The notes under the pieces are model-generated. The model was not told the origin of the DNA. It ran no database searches and saw nothing but the letters and a program-made list of their open reading frames with translations. A DNA stretch of 64,000 nt, from positions 62,001 to 126,000 of the forward strand of contig JAGVSM010001691.1 of NCBI GenBank assembly GCA_022494885.1. The letters are read 5' to 3'. The position numbers and the translations under genes are program-made. Positions 1-13,166 of this stretch are shown here, piece after piece (within the stretch, counting starts at the first letter, position 1; every line of letters starts with the position of its first letter). Origin of the DNA: Micrasema longulum (Eukaryota > Arthropoda > Insecta > Trichoptera > Brachycentridae).

Positions 1-800
1 AGACAAGATCTGGCCAATCTTAGTGATAATTATTATTTACTACATTATTCAAAATATTCTCACTTAGCGAAAGATAAGATTAACACTTATACCTCGGATT
101 TAATCTGGGCAGCTAAATTTGTCTGAAAAACAAAACTATAGGCCAACATTTTATGCATCCATGATATCCTGAATTTTCGAAATATTGATCATAAGAATTA
201 TTTCAGACAATTAAATACTGATGGATACCTTCGGATTTAGTGCGGCCGTATCAATAGACATTTCAATATTTACCAAAAAATAAATATATATTAGGGTGCT
301 TCCGGGATTCGAGAAACACATAAGACCGTGTATTTCACAAAATATTGTGGAATAAAATAGAGAAAAGAGGAATTCCGTCCGGTATTATTAATACTCAGGC
401 TGCTTGGCACACACAACAGGAAAATGTTGTAAAATAGGGAGATACCACTTCTTTAACATTTTATCTTAAATGTGAAGTCAGCGAGGAAACTGTCTAGTAT
501 CTGTCTCCTGCACTCTTCAATATTATATATAATACATGTATGATCTTACTATGCACTTTGATTCAGCCAAAGTCTGATGTCAAGTAAACGGCGTCTGGCC
601 TAACAGTATTAGTTATGTAGATACGGGTACTATTATGTTGCTCAATATTTGCGTAAAATATGCATACGACTACAATATGATGTATTATGCAAAAAATCGT
701 CAGTTTTTTGGATATAAACACGTGATCATTTTCTGATTCTATATTCCATTCACTAAAAATGATCTTCATCTCGGTTGTAATATGTTAATTATAACTATTG
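1..800. other. AT-rich non-coding stretch
   Basis: No ORF with recognisable motifs and no clear repeat structure was seen here. It is probably intergenic DNA or 3' flank of the minus-strand channel gene. Confidence 0.4.
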
Positions 801-804
801 CTTC

Positions 805-1135
805 AAAAGTTAAGTATCTCGATAATGTACTGACCGAAGATGATAATGATGAATAGGACATAGAGAAACAAAGAAGAGTCATCAATGTCAGGGCTTCTAT
901 GCTAGAAGCTTGGTTCTTTTATTGCAATGACGAAGTGAAGAAAACCCTCTTTACATCGTATTTGGTCTCCATGTACACCACTGAACTATGAAATAATTAT
1001 CCACTAGCAACGTGGAATAATTTAAGGGTCACCTAAAACAATGAATAAATAGGCGACTGTTTGGAATACTTGGGTACAGTCTGCACTGCCTCCGTACAGC
1101 TGGACGGATTAACTTCTAACGGAGCCCACGGGAAC
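805..1135 (+). pseudogene. Non-LTR retrotransposon RT C-terminal remnant
   Basis: A conceptual translation interrupted by stops gives pieces such as DIEKQRRVINVRASMLEAW and EVKKTLFTSYLVSMYTT. These match the layout of the post-RT region of insect LINEs: an 'IE.R....VRANML' block followed by 'EVK..LF..Y....Y...LW'. Stops and small gaps show it is dead. The similarity is by memory of the family, not by search. Confidence 0.55.
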
Positions 1136-1425
1136 GACTAAAAAGCTCCAACAATAATCTACTACGACTACTATTACCCCACTTCCTCGTAGGGGGAGGC
1201 AGAGAGGATGGATCGCCACACGCGTCTTGTCATACATGCCTTTCGGTTCTGTCTGCTTTTGAGATGACCAGATTTAAGATTTTTGCTTATCTGATCATGC
1301 CACGTCTTCCTTGGTCGTCCTCGTCTCACGTTACCGTTCATTCTCGCCATATATACTTGTTTTACCATTCTTTCGTTATCCATTCGTTCTTGTCCAATCA
1401 AATGTAGGGTAGATCTACTCATCCC
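1135..1425 (-). pseudogene. LINE C-terminal tail, family B (GRPRKTWHDQ type)
   Basis: The minus strand encodes a piece containing RRGRPRKTWHDQISKNLKSG followed by NRKACMTRRVWRSILSASPY. This is the characteristic extreme C-terminus of an RTE-like insect LINE (GRPRK..W.DQI ... NRRACM ... W.SI.SAYP). Upstream RT domains are absent, as expected for a 5'-truncated copy. Related copies lie at 29430-29930 and 50610-50830. Confidence 0.7.
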
Positions 1426-1429
1426 TGTA

Positions 1430-4400
1430 CAAGCGTTGACTACAAATTCTGAGACCGCCTTAAGAATTAAGTATTATTTGATTAGATTTTTTATTTTTTT
1501 CTATCCTTTCATTTCTTTATTTTTATTTTATTTGTTTTATTAGTTTTTTTTTAAAAACACTTACGAAAATCAAATATGTCTTTTTAATGGTAAAATTGGC
1601 TCTGTACTATTCAGTCTTTTTACCGGAATAAATATAAATAATAATTATTATTAGTAAAGATTAAAATTATTGAAAATTCAATAAATTTCCTTTTCGTTCC
1701 GGCTGTAATTTGTGTAGGGACTATAAATCAAACTCTCTTACTTTTAGTAAAATACAAATATGACATACAATTTTCAATGTTATTGGAAAAACAAAACCCA
1801 ACCTTTTTGTAGAGCCAGATTTGTGGTGAGGTGAAGTGATTTATGAGTAGAATGGCAAAATGAAATGAAATAAACAAACACTTTTTTTTTAATCAATTTA
1901 TTTTCAATTCGCATTATGTTAAAATCACTGATATTTAGCACTGTTCGTAACGTGAATATTATATCATATATTTGATTTCAAGGAAGATAAGCATTATAAT
2001 TAACGAATAAATCTTCATATAAATTTGTATTTGAAGATCTTTAGTAAATATACAAGCAGCAATTCTTCCAAGAAGCAGCGCATTCATTATATTGCCATGC
2101 AGCATTACTTTAAGATAATTGGAGATCGATCTGTTTTTACCGAATTCATAAAGACGAAATATCGATACTTAGTGATATGTTTAGTTTGTTTGGAAAACGT
2201 TACGTAATATTTCATTCTAACATACTGCTGATACCAAAGTTTTTGTAAGGATACGCTTCAACAAAAGGCTGGGCGTACAAAAGCTAAAGTCTTTGATTGA
2301 ACGAAATATCAGTATTCAATGTGAAAATTTTACAATGATTGAAATAAAATAAAAACAAGCGGTATAAAAGGTCTGGCTAGAACCGATAAAAATTGTAAAA
2401 ATATTACACTCAACATCAGATAGATTTATGGTTTTGCATTTACCAACACAAAAAAAACACATGTTTGAAATAATTAAATATAACGAATACGCGTATTCAG
2501 ATCAAATATAATATTCTCATGCTCTATATAAATGGTTCTCAAAATCTTATATGATATTTTGACCAAATTCTTTAATGTTTCATCTATATTTTAAACGTAA
2601 CAAATCGATCTCAAGTATAATAATTGTATTTTGAATTTATATTAAATATATCGCTTTGCTATATTACAGTTTACAGGCATAACGCTGTACTAGTGCTGAT
2701 CACGTGAGCCTAATAGTTCATATTTATTTGTAAATTATAAAAATAAATTACCCTCGCTTATTCACTTACAGAATAACATGCATTTTTACAGTAGTATTTA
2801 CAATTTTATACAACCTGGGTCACACAATCCCAATTGGTTTGATTTATCGATTAAGTCAAATTACATGCACGAAAATTGTAATATTTGTTTTAAATAATCG
2901 TTACACGTTAGAAAAAATTAAAAATATGCTACTAACGTTAGTAAATGTAACCAATATAACCATTTAGGTACGTAAGACATACCCGTCTATTCATCAAGTC
3001 ACAATATCGACATGTAAATACTGATACACACCGTCGTCTCCATAGAATTTACAGAATATAAACATTAATTGATCAATTATTAAAATAAAACATAAATATG
3101 TTTATTGTATTGTACTGACTATGGAAGGCAAAGGGTGTTGATGTACTAAGTATTCTGACTGAGAGACGGATACGTCTCGAAACCGGTAGATATTAAGAAG
3201 TAAGTGATTATTTATTTATATTCTGTAACATAGGGTAAAATTTTTGACCACAAAGTTAATACTTCATATATCCACATAATAAATATTAAAAAATAGAATT
3301 TCAAAAGTTTCCTTACAAATATTTTAATTTCATTGCAGAAAATTTGACTTATAAATCTATCAAAGTCATTCTTCATCACGCCCTGGACCTAACTGTATCG
3401 ACAAAATAATCGATTATAATTTTTAAACAGAAGCACTTTAAAAAAAAGTTACATCCCGTATAGGCTGTAAAAAAGTTGAGTTAAAAATCGGATTGATCAG
3501 CATTGAAGTATAAATGTATTAAAATTTATATTTTTTTAGGGCCCAGAAGAGCGACGACAATAAATTACTGTCCATGCGTGCGGTGCCCAGTGCACCAAAA
3601 TAAAAGTGCGCAACACGTCACTTGCCCTTCTCTGCTTCCACTAGCATTCCTGTTTACAACTTGTTAGGATTGTTATATTTAATTAAATTTAATCGACTGC
3701 TTCTTGTGTAAAATAAATTACAATTTCATGTAACGTCCATCTTATAATTTTCTTAGATGTTAAAATAAAAATTATAGCTGCAGCTTTTTGTTGTTTTGGT
3801 ATTTCGAAATAAGCATATTTCTTCTAATCTGAGGTTAGACCTTATACATGAATACACATATTTTCAAAATATGGGGAGTATGAAGATGCTCTAAAAAGAA
3901 ATTCGAAAAAGTCATTATTTTACGTGGTGGAAAATTGTTTGATATTTTCGTCTAAACATTTTATGGTCGAGTGTCACATTGCAGTATGCTTTTACTAATT
4001 ATTTAGCAAATAAATTTAATCAAAATTAAATATCAAACTACAATACAGGCACAGTAAAAATAAAAACACTAATTTAAATATACATGGAAGTGAGTAATTA
4101 ATAAATTAAACTACTCGCAGTTAAAAAATAGCCGGAAAAGGTTTAATAGGCAAAAATGTTATCCCTTTATTTAGGAGACAAGAGGCATAATGACTACTGC
4201 CAATAATAATGCAAGAAAATTATTAATATTCGTTTATAAATATACAATTTTATATTTCTTAAAATATCATACATGTATTACAAAAGACAGAAATGATATA
4301 GGTATTTTATTAGATATGATATAAAATAGCAATAAAAATAATTCATACATAAAATACCTAGACTAATTATTTAGTTTAATTAAGGAATCGAAAAAAGCAT

Positions 4401-5680
4401 TGCAATTTTTGAAATGCTAAAAAATGGTATTAAAAAGGGTACTGATTGTAAAATTAAGATTTTTTAAATTTGACGCACATTTTATTAATTCTGTAATAGT
4501 AAGAAAAATATTATTTAAATAATTTGAAAAGCGCACAAGCTTCAACATCAAAAGATTTATATTTATTATTATCACGAAATTAAGTTATATCTTGGTCCAA
4601 TTCCCCGATCTTTTCCTTAATTCACTGTTCTCTATTTTTTATCTTTTTATTGAAATAAAATTAAGATTAGCATTTCAAACGTTACAAATATTACTAGATA
4701 TTAATAACCCTTTCAGCCCGAATGAAAAAAAATCTATAGATAAAAAAAAATACTTTCGGTTTTTACTAAGCACATTACTTGAATATTTTTGGAATTTTAA
4801 ATTTTTTTAAAATCTTTTATACTTTTGACATTATTTAACGTTCATTTTCAATGAACCGACTGAAAATAAATCGGCAAAGATCATGAAACACATATTTTAT
4901 TGTCTTACAATATATGTTTGTTTATTCCGTTAAGCTCAAACTTAAGAGTTTTATTTAAAAAAATATTTCAAGCTTAAACATAATTTGTAAGCGTGACACT
5001 CCGCTCCGAAATAATCAAAGCAGCCAGAAGCCAGCTGTGAAACTAAAAAAATAATTTCATGTGTAATGTTGACTACTAACACAAGCATCAAAAAGAGAGA
5101 CACACTTAATTACACACACACTTAATTACACACGTAATTACAGCAAACACTGGAGTTAATGTATATATAATTTAGTTATTATTTGAATGAACACCGGGGC
5201 TGAAAGGGTTGAGAAAAATGCATTTAATGTTAGTCTAAAAATTATGTTACATATTTGTTATTGATTGAAAAATCGAAGGTAAGGATAATCCGAAAAATAT
5301 AATAAATAATAATTGACTAATGTTTTAAACTGAGTGTGAAATAGTCCATATATGTATAATATAATATAATATTAGGGTATTCAAAGGAAACTTAGAAATC
5401 TCCACCAAGAACGCAGAATTAGTTATTGATGCCCAAATAAAGTATACATATAAACCCACCAATCTTATAATAACGTAATTCAAAACCGTCTCAAACTCTT
5501 GCAAAAACAGATTTCAATTGTAAATACTACTTGACACCGCAAAATAAGCATTCTCCAATTAGTTAGTGAAGCATAATTGGAAACCTCACAATTATTTTTC
5601 AAAGTTACCGCAAAGATCTCAGTAACTCGTTTAATGGAGATTTCTAAGTTTGCTTATAATATCCTCATATATTTATAATT
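1430..5680. other. AT-rich non-coding stretch, no gene seen
   Basis: More than 4 kb with only short, A/T-driven ORFs and no conserved motif. It contains poly(A/T) runs and short microsatellite-like tracts (for example near 5350-5375). A slightly less AT-rich patch at 3530-3660 has no recognisable coding content. Confidence 0.4.
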
Positions 5681-5683
5681 GGC

Positions 5684-5875
5684 GGCCTCCGTGGTGTAGT
5701 GGTCAAGACGCTTGACTCACACACGAAAGGTTCCGGGTTCGATTCCCGATGAGAACACAAAAATTAAAATGCGTATTTTCTCAAGCCTGGGTGTTCTGTG
5801 ATGTAATTCACCACTGTAATTGGGCCTCCTGGCCTGTTGCGGTGCAAAAATAAATAAAATAAAAATAAAATAAAA
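5684..5875 (+). repeat. tRNA-derived SINE, family 2
   Basis: The head carries an A-box-like block (GTGGTGTAGTGGTCAAGACG) and a B box (GGTTCGATTCC) spaced as in a tRNA, with CAC in the anticodon position, so a tRNA-Val-like origin is likely. It is followed by an unrelated body (CCTGGGTGTTCTG ... CACTGTAATTGGGCC) and an AAATAAAAT tail. An inverted copy with the same body lies at 17224-17411. It is not a functional tRNA because the acceptor stem does not pair. Confidence 0.75.
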
Positions 5876-6289
5876 ATATAGTCACCGTTCAGGCAAAAGT
5901 AACTTGCTTTAGAAATGAGAGTTTTGAGTTAAATTTGCCATTCGAAGCGTAAAATTATGTTTTTCAAGATACAAACGTCCCAAAGTAACTTTAAAAAAAG
6001 TTTCGTAAGTCCGGATTACTTGTTTATTTATATGTGACTTTATATTATTATATGTTGAAACATTAGAAAAACACGTTAAAAAATATTTCTTATATTTCCT
6101 TCCTTTCACTATCTCTTCAAGCTTGCATTGCTCGAATGTTATAAACGAGCAAAAGTCACTTTACCAAATTTAAGCCACCTTTCGCCATAAACACCATCCA
6201 CATATTTGAAATTTTAAAGTAGGAAAAAGTTACCATTGGAATTTGTAAAAAAAGACTTGAATAAATTTTGTAGTCTATATTTATATATA

Positions 6290-6640
6290 TAGTCCAACTC
6301 GTTAGTGTCCATGTCGCGAACCCCGGGCAATGGGATCACACTCATAACGGTGTGATCACAGCAGATAACGAGAGGATGAAAGGCGAGTTTTTGGCGCCTC
6401 AAAACCAAAACCAACCGGCTAAGGGAAGGTAACCCCGACAGAAAATTCACCAGAGAAGGCAACGGGAAACCACTCTGGTCATCTTTTCCCAGGAATCACT
6501 ACGGCGAGTACATCAATAAGCAGTCGTCCAGGCTGCGAAATTTAAAATTAGCGCAGGACAGATACATATGCTTTCGCTGTAGTGATCGCCAACGTCGGGA
6601 CGACCCGGCAAGGCACCAGAAGAAGAAGAAGTATAAATAA
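6290..6640 (+). repeat. LINE-like 3' UTR repeat ending in AGAAGAAGAAG
   Basis: The GC-richer segment contains AACGAGAGGATGAAAG, a GAGAAGGCAACGGGAAACCA block and a terminal GACCCGGCAAGGCACCAGAA followed by an AAGAAGAAG tail. A diverged second copy of the first half is at 42790-43035. The blocks and simple tail suggest the 3' end of a non-LTR element. The small ORFs over it are not considered genes. Confidence 0.5.
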
Positions 6641-7054
6641 AACCTCAAAAAAAATGCAATTTCTCAAAGTAATGTGTTGACTTTTGTCTGAACGGCGACG
6701 ATACATTGTTCTTTCACGAAGATGCAAAATAAAAGTTTTTCTGTAAGTATTTGTAAATAAAAAGGGAAAATTTACATACGTTATTTAATTTTTTATATAA
6801 TTTCAGATGCACGTAACATATTACTAGATATATATGTATAATGTTTACAATGTACAAACTCATTTAAGCCTTCCCTTATCAGAACTGATTCCGCTGATTA
6901 AGTAATAAAATAGGTATTTTTGTGCATGGAAAATGGCCAATGATATTATTTAAGTTTATCGAAATGTTTGTTAACAAAGACAGGATTTTACGCACTAGGG
7001 TGTTATCAAGATTAACTATTGCAACGGAGATGAACATTTTAGAGAAGGGAATAC

Positions 7055-7390
7055 GGAAGTATAAGTATTTGTCTACAAACATTTGGACAAACTAAAAATA
7101 TTGTTAAATGAACAGACGACAAATATTTTTTAGGTTTTGTGTAGTATATAGGTGAAATAATTAAGTCAGATGAATCTCACTCGCATCAATAAAGATTTCA
7201 GCTCTTTCTCTCATAAAAATCAACACATGGAAGAATCGAAGAAATTAAGATATTTAAACATAGGTAAAATAGTGAATGTTATACAGTGTGTAAAGTGGCA
7301 TGTAAATTAGCCTATGATAGGTCATAAGCCCTGCAAATGCTTAGACTTCCATATTTCTTTCATACTATTATATGTTAAATAATGCATTTT
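7055..7390 (-). repeat. Repeat family X copy
   Basis: It starts with the TIR-like block AACATTTGGACAAACT. It continues with the family's internal blocks: 'TTCAGCTCTTT', 'CAACACATGGAAGAAT', 'GTGTGTAAAGTGGC' and 'AGGTCATAAGCCCTG'. The same ordered blocks recur at about 18.08, 32.73, 35.4, 44.6, 48.7, 50.23, 60.7 and 62.2 kb in both orientations. Confidence 0.65.
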
Positions 7391-8248
7391 TCCTACCCTC
7401 AAAAACACTTTTTACATTAAAGTGTTTTTGTACTGATTAAATAATTATCAAGTAATAAATTAAACGGTTATTCCAGCCAATGAAAAACCAATAAATTTAC
7501 GCATCGAAATACAGAAAAAACTTTTTTTTTAACTATGTTTTTGCATATTTTTTTAATGAAACACTTGAATTGTAATTTTGTACCTATCAAGAAAAAACTC
7601 CTAGGCGAACATAATAAATAAATAATTTAAGGTTAATACAGAAAACAAGTTAACATTCTGCGTTTTCAATGAATCACATTGGTAGTTCAAAAGTTTACAC
7701 GAATTAAACTCTTTATAAAATTTCCCTATGTTGTCCATAATTCATTTTTCAATTCACAAATTAGTGATCTGAAACTTGTCAGTAGTCAGTTAATTACTTA
7801 ATTAAACATAAAAAATTAATACATAGTACAAAAACAAGAATAAAATGAAAAGAACACGTCTTCGTTTCATAACTCTCCTGATTTTTATTCATTTAAAATC
7901 TTTTGCTATCTAAATTTATATCCATGATACATTTGCGGATTAACCAAAATTACAGCTTTACATATATATTTTATTATAAACATTTACGAGTATTGTTCAA
8001 TTTAATGAAATCGCAAAAGAAGAGGAAACGTATTTTAGCAAATGATACCTATATTCGTTAAACAATAATATGAAATATTTACACAAAGATTAATTGTGTA
8101 GTACTAGTTTGAATACGTAAATTGTTTACAATTTATTCAATTTAAGATAACGATAACAACACTTTTTAGTTAAAACAAAAAAAAAACATAAAATACATGT
8201 TAAAAGTTTTCGTTTGTTTCTGTATTTTTTGACATTCATACATGTTTA

Positions 8249-8379
8249 ATACCCGTATGCAGAGACAAACCTTAAGGTGAGGAGAGTACATCCTATTGTC
8301 TTCACCTTTGGGTTATTCTTCGCATATGAGATTAGAATGTACATTCCTCACCTTAAGTTTTGTCTCTGCATACGGGTAT
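8249..8379. mobile_element. 131-bp foldback MITE (copy 1)
   Basis: Near-perfect terminal inverted repeats of about 35 bp begin ATACCCGTATGCAGAGACAA and continue with CTTAAGGTGAGGA. About 60 bp lie between them. A second copy of identical length and arms is at 34391-34521. There is no coding capacity, so it is a non-autonomous element. Confidence 0.85.
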
Positions 8380-8519
8380 AAGAGTAAAAATCTTTTTTTT
8401 ATTTTTATAAAGTAATAAATAAATTCCGATTTACGTTGAAAGGAATGAAAAAAAATTAAGATACGAGCATTTACGCAAATTTTATAAAGTTACTGGCAGA
8501 AGAAAGTCGACTGTTACTT

Positions 8520-8640
8520 ACTAGAATAATCCTTTCTGGTCTCTACTAATCGGCCCTCCGGGCTTCCTTTCATTGTCCCTACGGGCCTTAGTTGATCGGC
8601 CCTCGGTTGATCAAGTTCTCAGACTTTATATTTTTTGTTG
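8520..8640. other. Short GC-rich motif cluster
   Basis: Within AT-rich surroundings the segment repeats CGGCCCTC and ACGGGCC-type words (8550-8605) and has an internal near-repeat of TTGATC. I do not recognise it. It may be the edge of a repeat. Confidence 0.25.
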
Positions 8641-9895
8641 TTCGAAACAATGAAAATATAATAAAGAAGAATCTTTTACTCAAAATAATGCTTCCAAAAC
8701 CAAATGAAAATAAACATCTGTTATCTATGATGATTCATTAGTCTATGGCGACGTAGAATCAATTTTCTGTTTCAATATTAATTCACCTTTCCAGTAAGAA
8801 CTCATTTTCCACTTGCAATTTTCCCTAGGGAGTGAGCTATTTTTTTCGGAATGAAAAGCAGCATGTGACACTTGTTAGTTTTCTGGCTAACCCTATGCAA
8901 GAAAACACAGCAATCGGTTGCGAGAAAGCGATGTGAAAAAAAAACACAAACAAACAGCAAACGCACTTAAGCATTTATAATATTAGTATGGATATTCTCT
9001 CATTTAAGTACATTACATTCTAAACATGGATATTATTTTTAAAAAGTTGTTTTAAATTCAAGATTAAAACAACAGTTGGATACTTGGGTCAGCAAAAAAT
9101 GTTTTCTTAAGGAAGTACTGCTTTGTATAAACTGAGAAAAATTCAGCAAATGAATATAGTATACATATTAAAATTTGTCTTCCACATGTAAATCGAATAA
9201 TAAACACAGTATTATGTGACGCGGTTCTTTTGAAAATCTTTGATATATTTTTGTTTTGAGATTGCTTTACTTAATTATTTTGCGTAAAAATGATATACAA
9301 TAATTTATTTTAATTATGACTAAACTAGATACAAATTTGATTTATTTATAGATTATTATAATGCTTAGTTTTAAACTATTTTTTTATACAATAGAGAATA
9401 TAGGTTACTCGAGAACAATCTAATGTTATCACTGATGTGCTTAGCCATCACTCATTATATCATAATATTCTTTGTAGTAAATTTAACAATTATTACATCA
9501 TAAACAAACTTACCAACACATGTTAAAATTGTGAAAATGTCAAAAGCTAACAGAATTACTTATTTGTGTTTAAAAATCACCCAGTTATTATTTAACGACC
9601 TAACGCTAAGAAACATTGTTAATTAAATTGCTTTCAAATATAAAAGCGTTGATATACACTATTTTTATCACTTTTTTATCGACAATTTTAAATCGAATGC
9701 AGAGAGTTAAACTATTTAAGTAAGTATAAATATTAAAATTTTAAAGTGGTCCAACAATAATTTCTTAAAAATTACATTCATATCTGTGGTGTTACTCTTA
9801 ACCGAAATAAAGATCACTATTTTATCTCACTCGTTTGGTCCAAAAAAAATTTACAATTATTTATCAAGGTCAATTAAAAGGAAGGGTTGGGGTTA
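8640..9895. other. AT-rich stretch 3' of the channel gene
   Basis: No gene was seen. By orientation, part of this may be 3' UTR of the channel isoform that uses the 9896-10269 exon. I did not find a convincing AATAAA signal (TTTATT on the plus strand) close to the stop codon. Confidence 0.35.
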
Positions 9896-10269
9896 TTATG
9901 ACGAAACTAGGGCTTCGAGTTCGCCTTTACCCTCATTGCTAGAATTATTATCTTCGGATGCATTGACAGTTTGATCATTTTCCTTCAATGGCGTCGTTTC
10001 TTGAGAAAAATTAGAACACGAACCTTTCACATTCCTTTCAGCGCTCGCTTTGCCTACTCCTGACTTTTCGAGGAAACCTTTTTCGGTGACATTCTTCTCC
10101 ATCAGCCCCTTGCTGATGAGGATGGCCTCAGCTTCCTGCGGCCTGCTAGTAAAGGCGAGGTTCTCGAAACACTGCGTGGCCTTCATCATTGCGAGGGCAG
10201 AATTCATCTCGTATCCGTTGGAGCTCAAATTGGTCGTGAGGCCAACACCGGGCACCATGCTCATTGTCA
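9896..10269 (-). CDS. Shaw: Shaw/Kv3 channel: candidate alternative C-terminal exon (long acidic tail)
   Basis: The minus-strand exon is preceded by the acceptor TTGGTGTTTAG and opens in phase 1. One base from the upstream exon plus 374 nt gives 125 codons including the TAA stop. It encodes a 124-residue cytoplasmic tail beginning V-TMSMVPGVGLTTNL, with a more conserved-looking block (ALAMMKATQCFENLAFTSR, about residues 28-46). The second half is rich in Glu, Lys, Ser and Asn. GC content and codon use exceed the flanks. The phase matches the donor at 19230. I infer it belongs to the channel from phase, strand and position; I do not recognise the tail itself. Confidence 0.65.
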
Positions 10270-12030
10270 CTAAACACCAAAATTCATAAAAATTATTTTT
10301 ATTTCATGACAAATTGAACGAAACGTTTTCCTTAAGGTCTGAGAATTGCCATGTTCATTAATTTACATAAAAACTTTATTGGAAACACTACAATTCCCTA
10401 CCGGGTCCGAAACATAATTGCTTTTTTGCTGATGCATCAGTTAAAATATTGTAGTAATTTTAAACAAGGTTTCAAAATACAAAGTTTTAAAATGAACAAG
10501 CCATGTATAGTAAATAACAGCTCCAGTTTTTAGTGTCACTGCAGCTGAATTTTAACTATGGTTCTGAATAAAATATAAACTGTTGGATGACGCATGTATA
10601 TTTTTTACAAACCTTTGTTGATTATTTTATTAGAAGAAACCCAATGTAGTATTTGAGATAATGTAATAAGAGTTATTAATTTAGTTTAATAAATAGTTTT
10701 GTTTATGTGTTATATTTGTTGGTAAAATGAATATAAATAATTTCATCAACCTCATATTCTCCCATCAATCTCACATCGAATTTCAAAAAGAAATAACAAT
10801 GCATTCACAATTTCTATCGAAACCATCTAAAATAATATACAATATATTTCAAGATTCAAAAATTATTAACATAAAAAAATACATACATAAGAATATTAAA
10901 AAACTGAAATAGTTAAAGAACGTAAAATAAAATCTATAAAAAAACTCAACGATACAATCTATCACATATTTACTATCAAAACACGTTGAGTTTGATTGGA
11001 AAAAAAATGGTATGCTGTTTTGACATCGCTTACTAGGCCTAAAGGCTGACTTTTTTACTACTTAAACGTTTATAATAATTGTATTATTTTTATTACGGTT
11101 GTAATTATAATTTCTTTACATTTTTTCTTCCAATCTAACTTAAAAGAAAGTGTAATAATACATGCAGGGGTGTGTCGAAATCAAAACTCCAGTTATACTT
11201 TGTCTACTTTTACAAAAAGAAAACCAAACGCCCCACAAATGTAATTAATTATGAAGAAATATTAAAACAGAAGTACTCGTATAAATAAGTATTTTTAAAG
11301 TCCTAGATAATCCATGCAATCATTATTACCTTTCACTTACAATTAATGAACTTGGGATAGTTGATAAAAACTTTAAAATACAGGGACCTGATAAAATCTA
11401 GAATTAAAACAGAAGGATCTATGCCAATAGTGGCTTGTTTAGAATATTAGGAGTAAGTCAAATTAAACTACATAAAATTATATATATATAGAGGAAGAAA
11501 GCAGTTTAGATTCAGTCAGTTCCATAGAATATTACAACTATTTGAATTAAAATATGCCTAACTCTAAGATAATTTTTCCAATGGCAAATAATTAAAAAAC
11601 AAATTACTTAGTGCCATTACAAAAACACTCAGTTCTGGGAAGATTACACAAACAATCTACTTTATATATTTCACCGAAGAGATAGCTTAATACAAATTGG
11701 TAGCAATAATCCTGTCCTTAATACAACACAAAAGGCTCGGAAAAGTGATAAATAACGGACAAAATATTCCATTTAAGCCAAGTACAGTCACGAGAAAAAA
11801 TAAAAGTATTTTTAGAGAACGTTCTACACTTTAAACGAAATTCATAAACGAAAAGATGAATGTATTGATGAAAAAGCTGCTTTGAGTGTAATGTTGTGTA
11901 ATAGAACGTCGTTATTCTTTGAAACTGACTCGATATTTTGGTTGAGTAAACTATGGCATCCCTTGAAGTTAGATCGAAATGCAAACGTATTAAATTGGTT
12001 TGTAGCAAGATGCTTATTAAGTCAACAGTG
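10270..12030. other. Non-coding stretch (intronic for the long-tail isoform)
   Basis: AT-rich sequence with only small motif-free ORFs. If the 9896-10269 exon is used, this is intron DNA. No repeat was recognised. Confidence 0.4.
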
Positions 12031-12043
12031 TACCCTGTGTGCA

Positions 12044-12114
12044 TTAGTTTCGTGTAACATCCGTAGCGGCTTTCGTTCCATTTCTTCCGAAGTTTGTGTT
12101 GTGACGATCTTCAT
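12044..12114 (-). CDS. Weak candidate extra C-terminal exon of the channel
   Basis: A reasonable acceptor (GTAGTGGTTTCAG) is followed in phase 1 by 23 open codons starting D-EDRHNTNFGRNG and a TAA. A different frame of the same block is also open for about 30 codons. Local GC is higher than the flanks. A random acceptor would show a 23-codon opening fairly often, so this is only a candidate next to three stronger terminal exons. Confidence 0.2.
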
Positions 12115-12119
12115 CTGAA

Positions 12120-13166
12120 ACCACTACCAAAGTCAATCGAAAAGACGTTGGCGGTGTAAATTGTAGATTCGCCCACCATTTTCAAGATTTTCTTAGTAAG
12201 TAAATGTTCGAGAATAAACTCGATTTCGCAAAGGGGCTTGTTTCAAATCTCGCTTAGCTTAATCAAACGTGTAGTATGTTACGTTACGAAGTTACAAAGG
12301 AGCCGTTCATGAGATCACTTTGATCGAAAAAACTCCTAAATAAACAAGAAACATAAAAGTCGGTGTAAAAGCATCCGTGCTAAGACATTGCGATCACAAC
12401 ACAAACAATACAACTACTTATGCAACAATAAAGCAAACAACATTGAGTATGATGAAACATCAGAACGATAGATAGATGCAAGAAAAGAACAACAAGATGA
12501 GAAATTAAATTAGTCAAACCTGCAATGGTGGCTGTCGGGAAGCAGTTATTGCTAAAGCCTCTACGGGAATGCGCAAGAAGGCTGTGGATGGTGAGGAAAT
12601 GGTAGGAATTTGGGTGATTTGGATATGTTAGTATTAATTAAGAGTAAGTTCGAAATTGAGAAAAAATGCGTTCCATTTTATCACGACACAAAGTTACGTG
12701 TGTATTTAGAAATGGGAAAATGTGTAAAGAAATACTAAAAATGTACTGGAGACATTTACAAGTTGGATAACGTGCTTTAAAACAATTTTCAAGATTTACA
12801 AGAATCATAAAAAAGGTCTTAAGAATCGCGCTACTCAGAGTCGCCGAAAGATAAAAAACAATGAAAACGTGTATTAAAATGTGAGATTAGTGTCGAGTGA
12901 ATTCTGATAAAAGTATAATGTAGAGGATGGTGAAATAAGATGTTCGATTCCGTTTCAGACGGGTTATCAAACTGCCGATTTTATGCAAATTGAGAAATTG
13001 TGACTATTCAATAGTAGATAAGAGCGGTGCTGGGGGATGATGACGTCATAGTCACGTTGGCGTCGGGTAGGAGAACGAGAGTAGAGTAGGGGGTAAGTGA
13101 GCGGGTTAAGTTCTAGAGGGGTGTCGGTGGGCCTAGCTTCCCAGAAGCAGTTCGGCCCAGCGGCCG
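12120..13166. other. Non-coding stretch with GC-rich end; probable 3' UTR
   Basis: No ORF is supported. The last ~150 bases (13020-13166) are markedly GC-richer than the flanks and contain a palindromic TGACGTCA at 13044-13051. On the minus strand this lies directly after the stop of the 13167-13246 exon, so it may be its 3' UTR. Confidence 0.35.
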
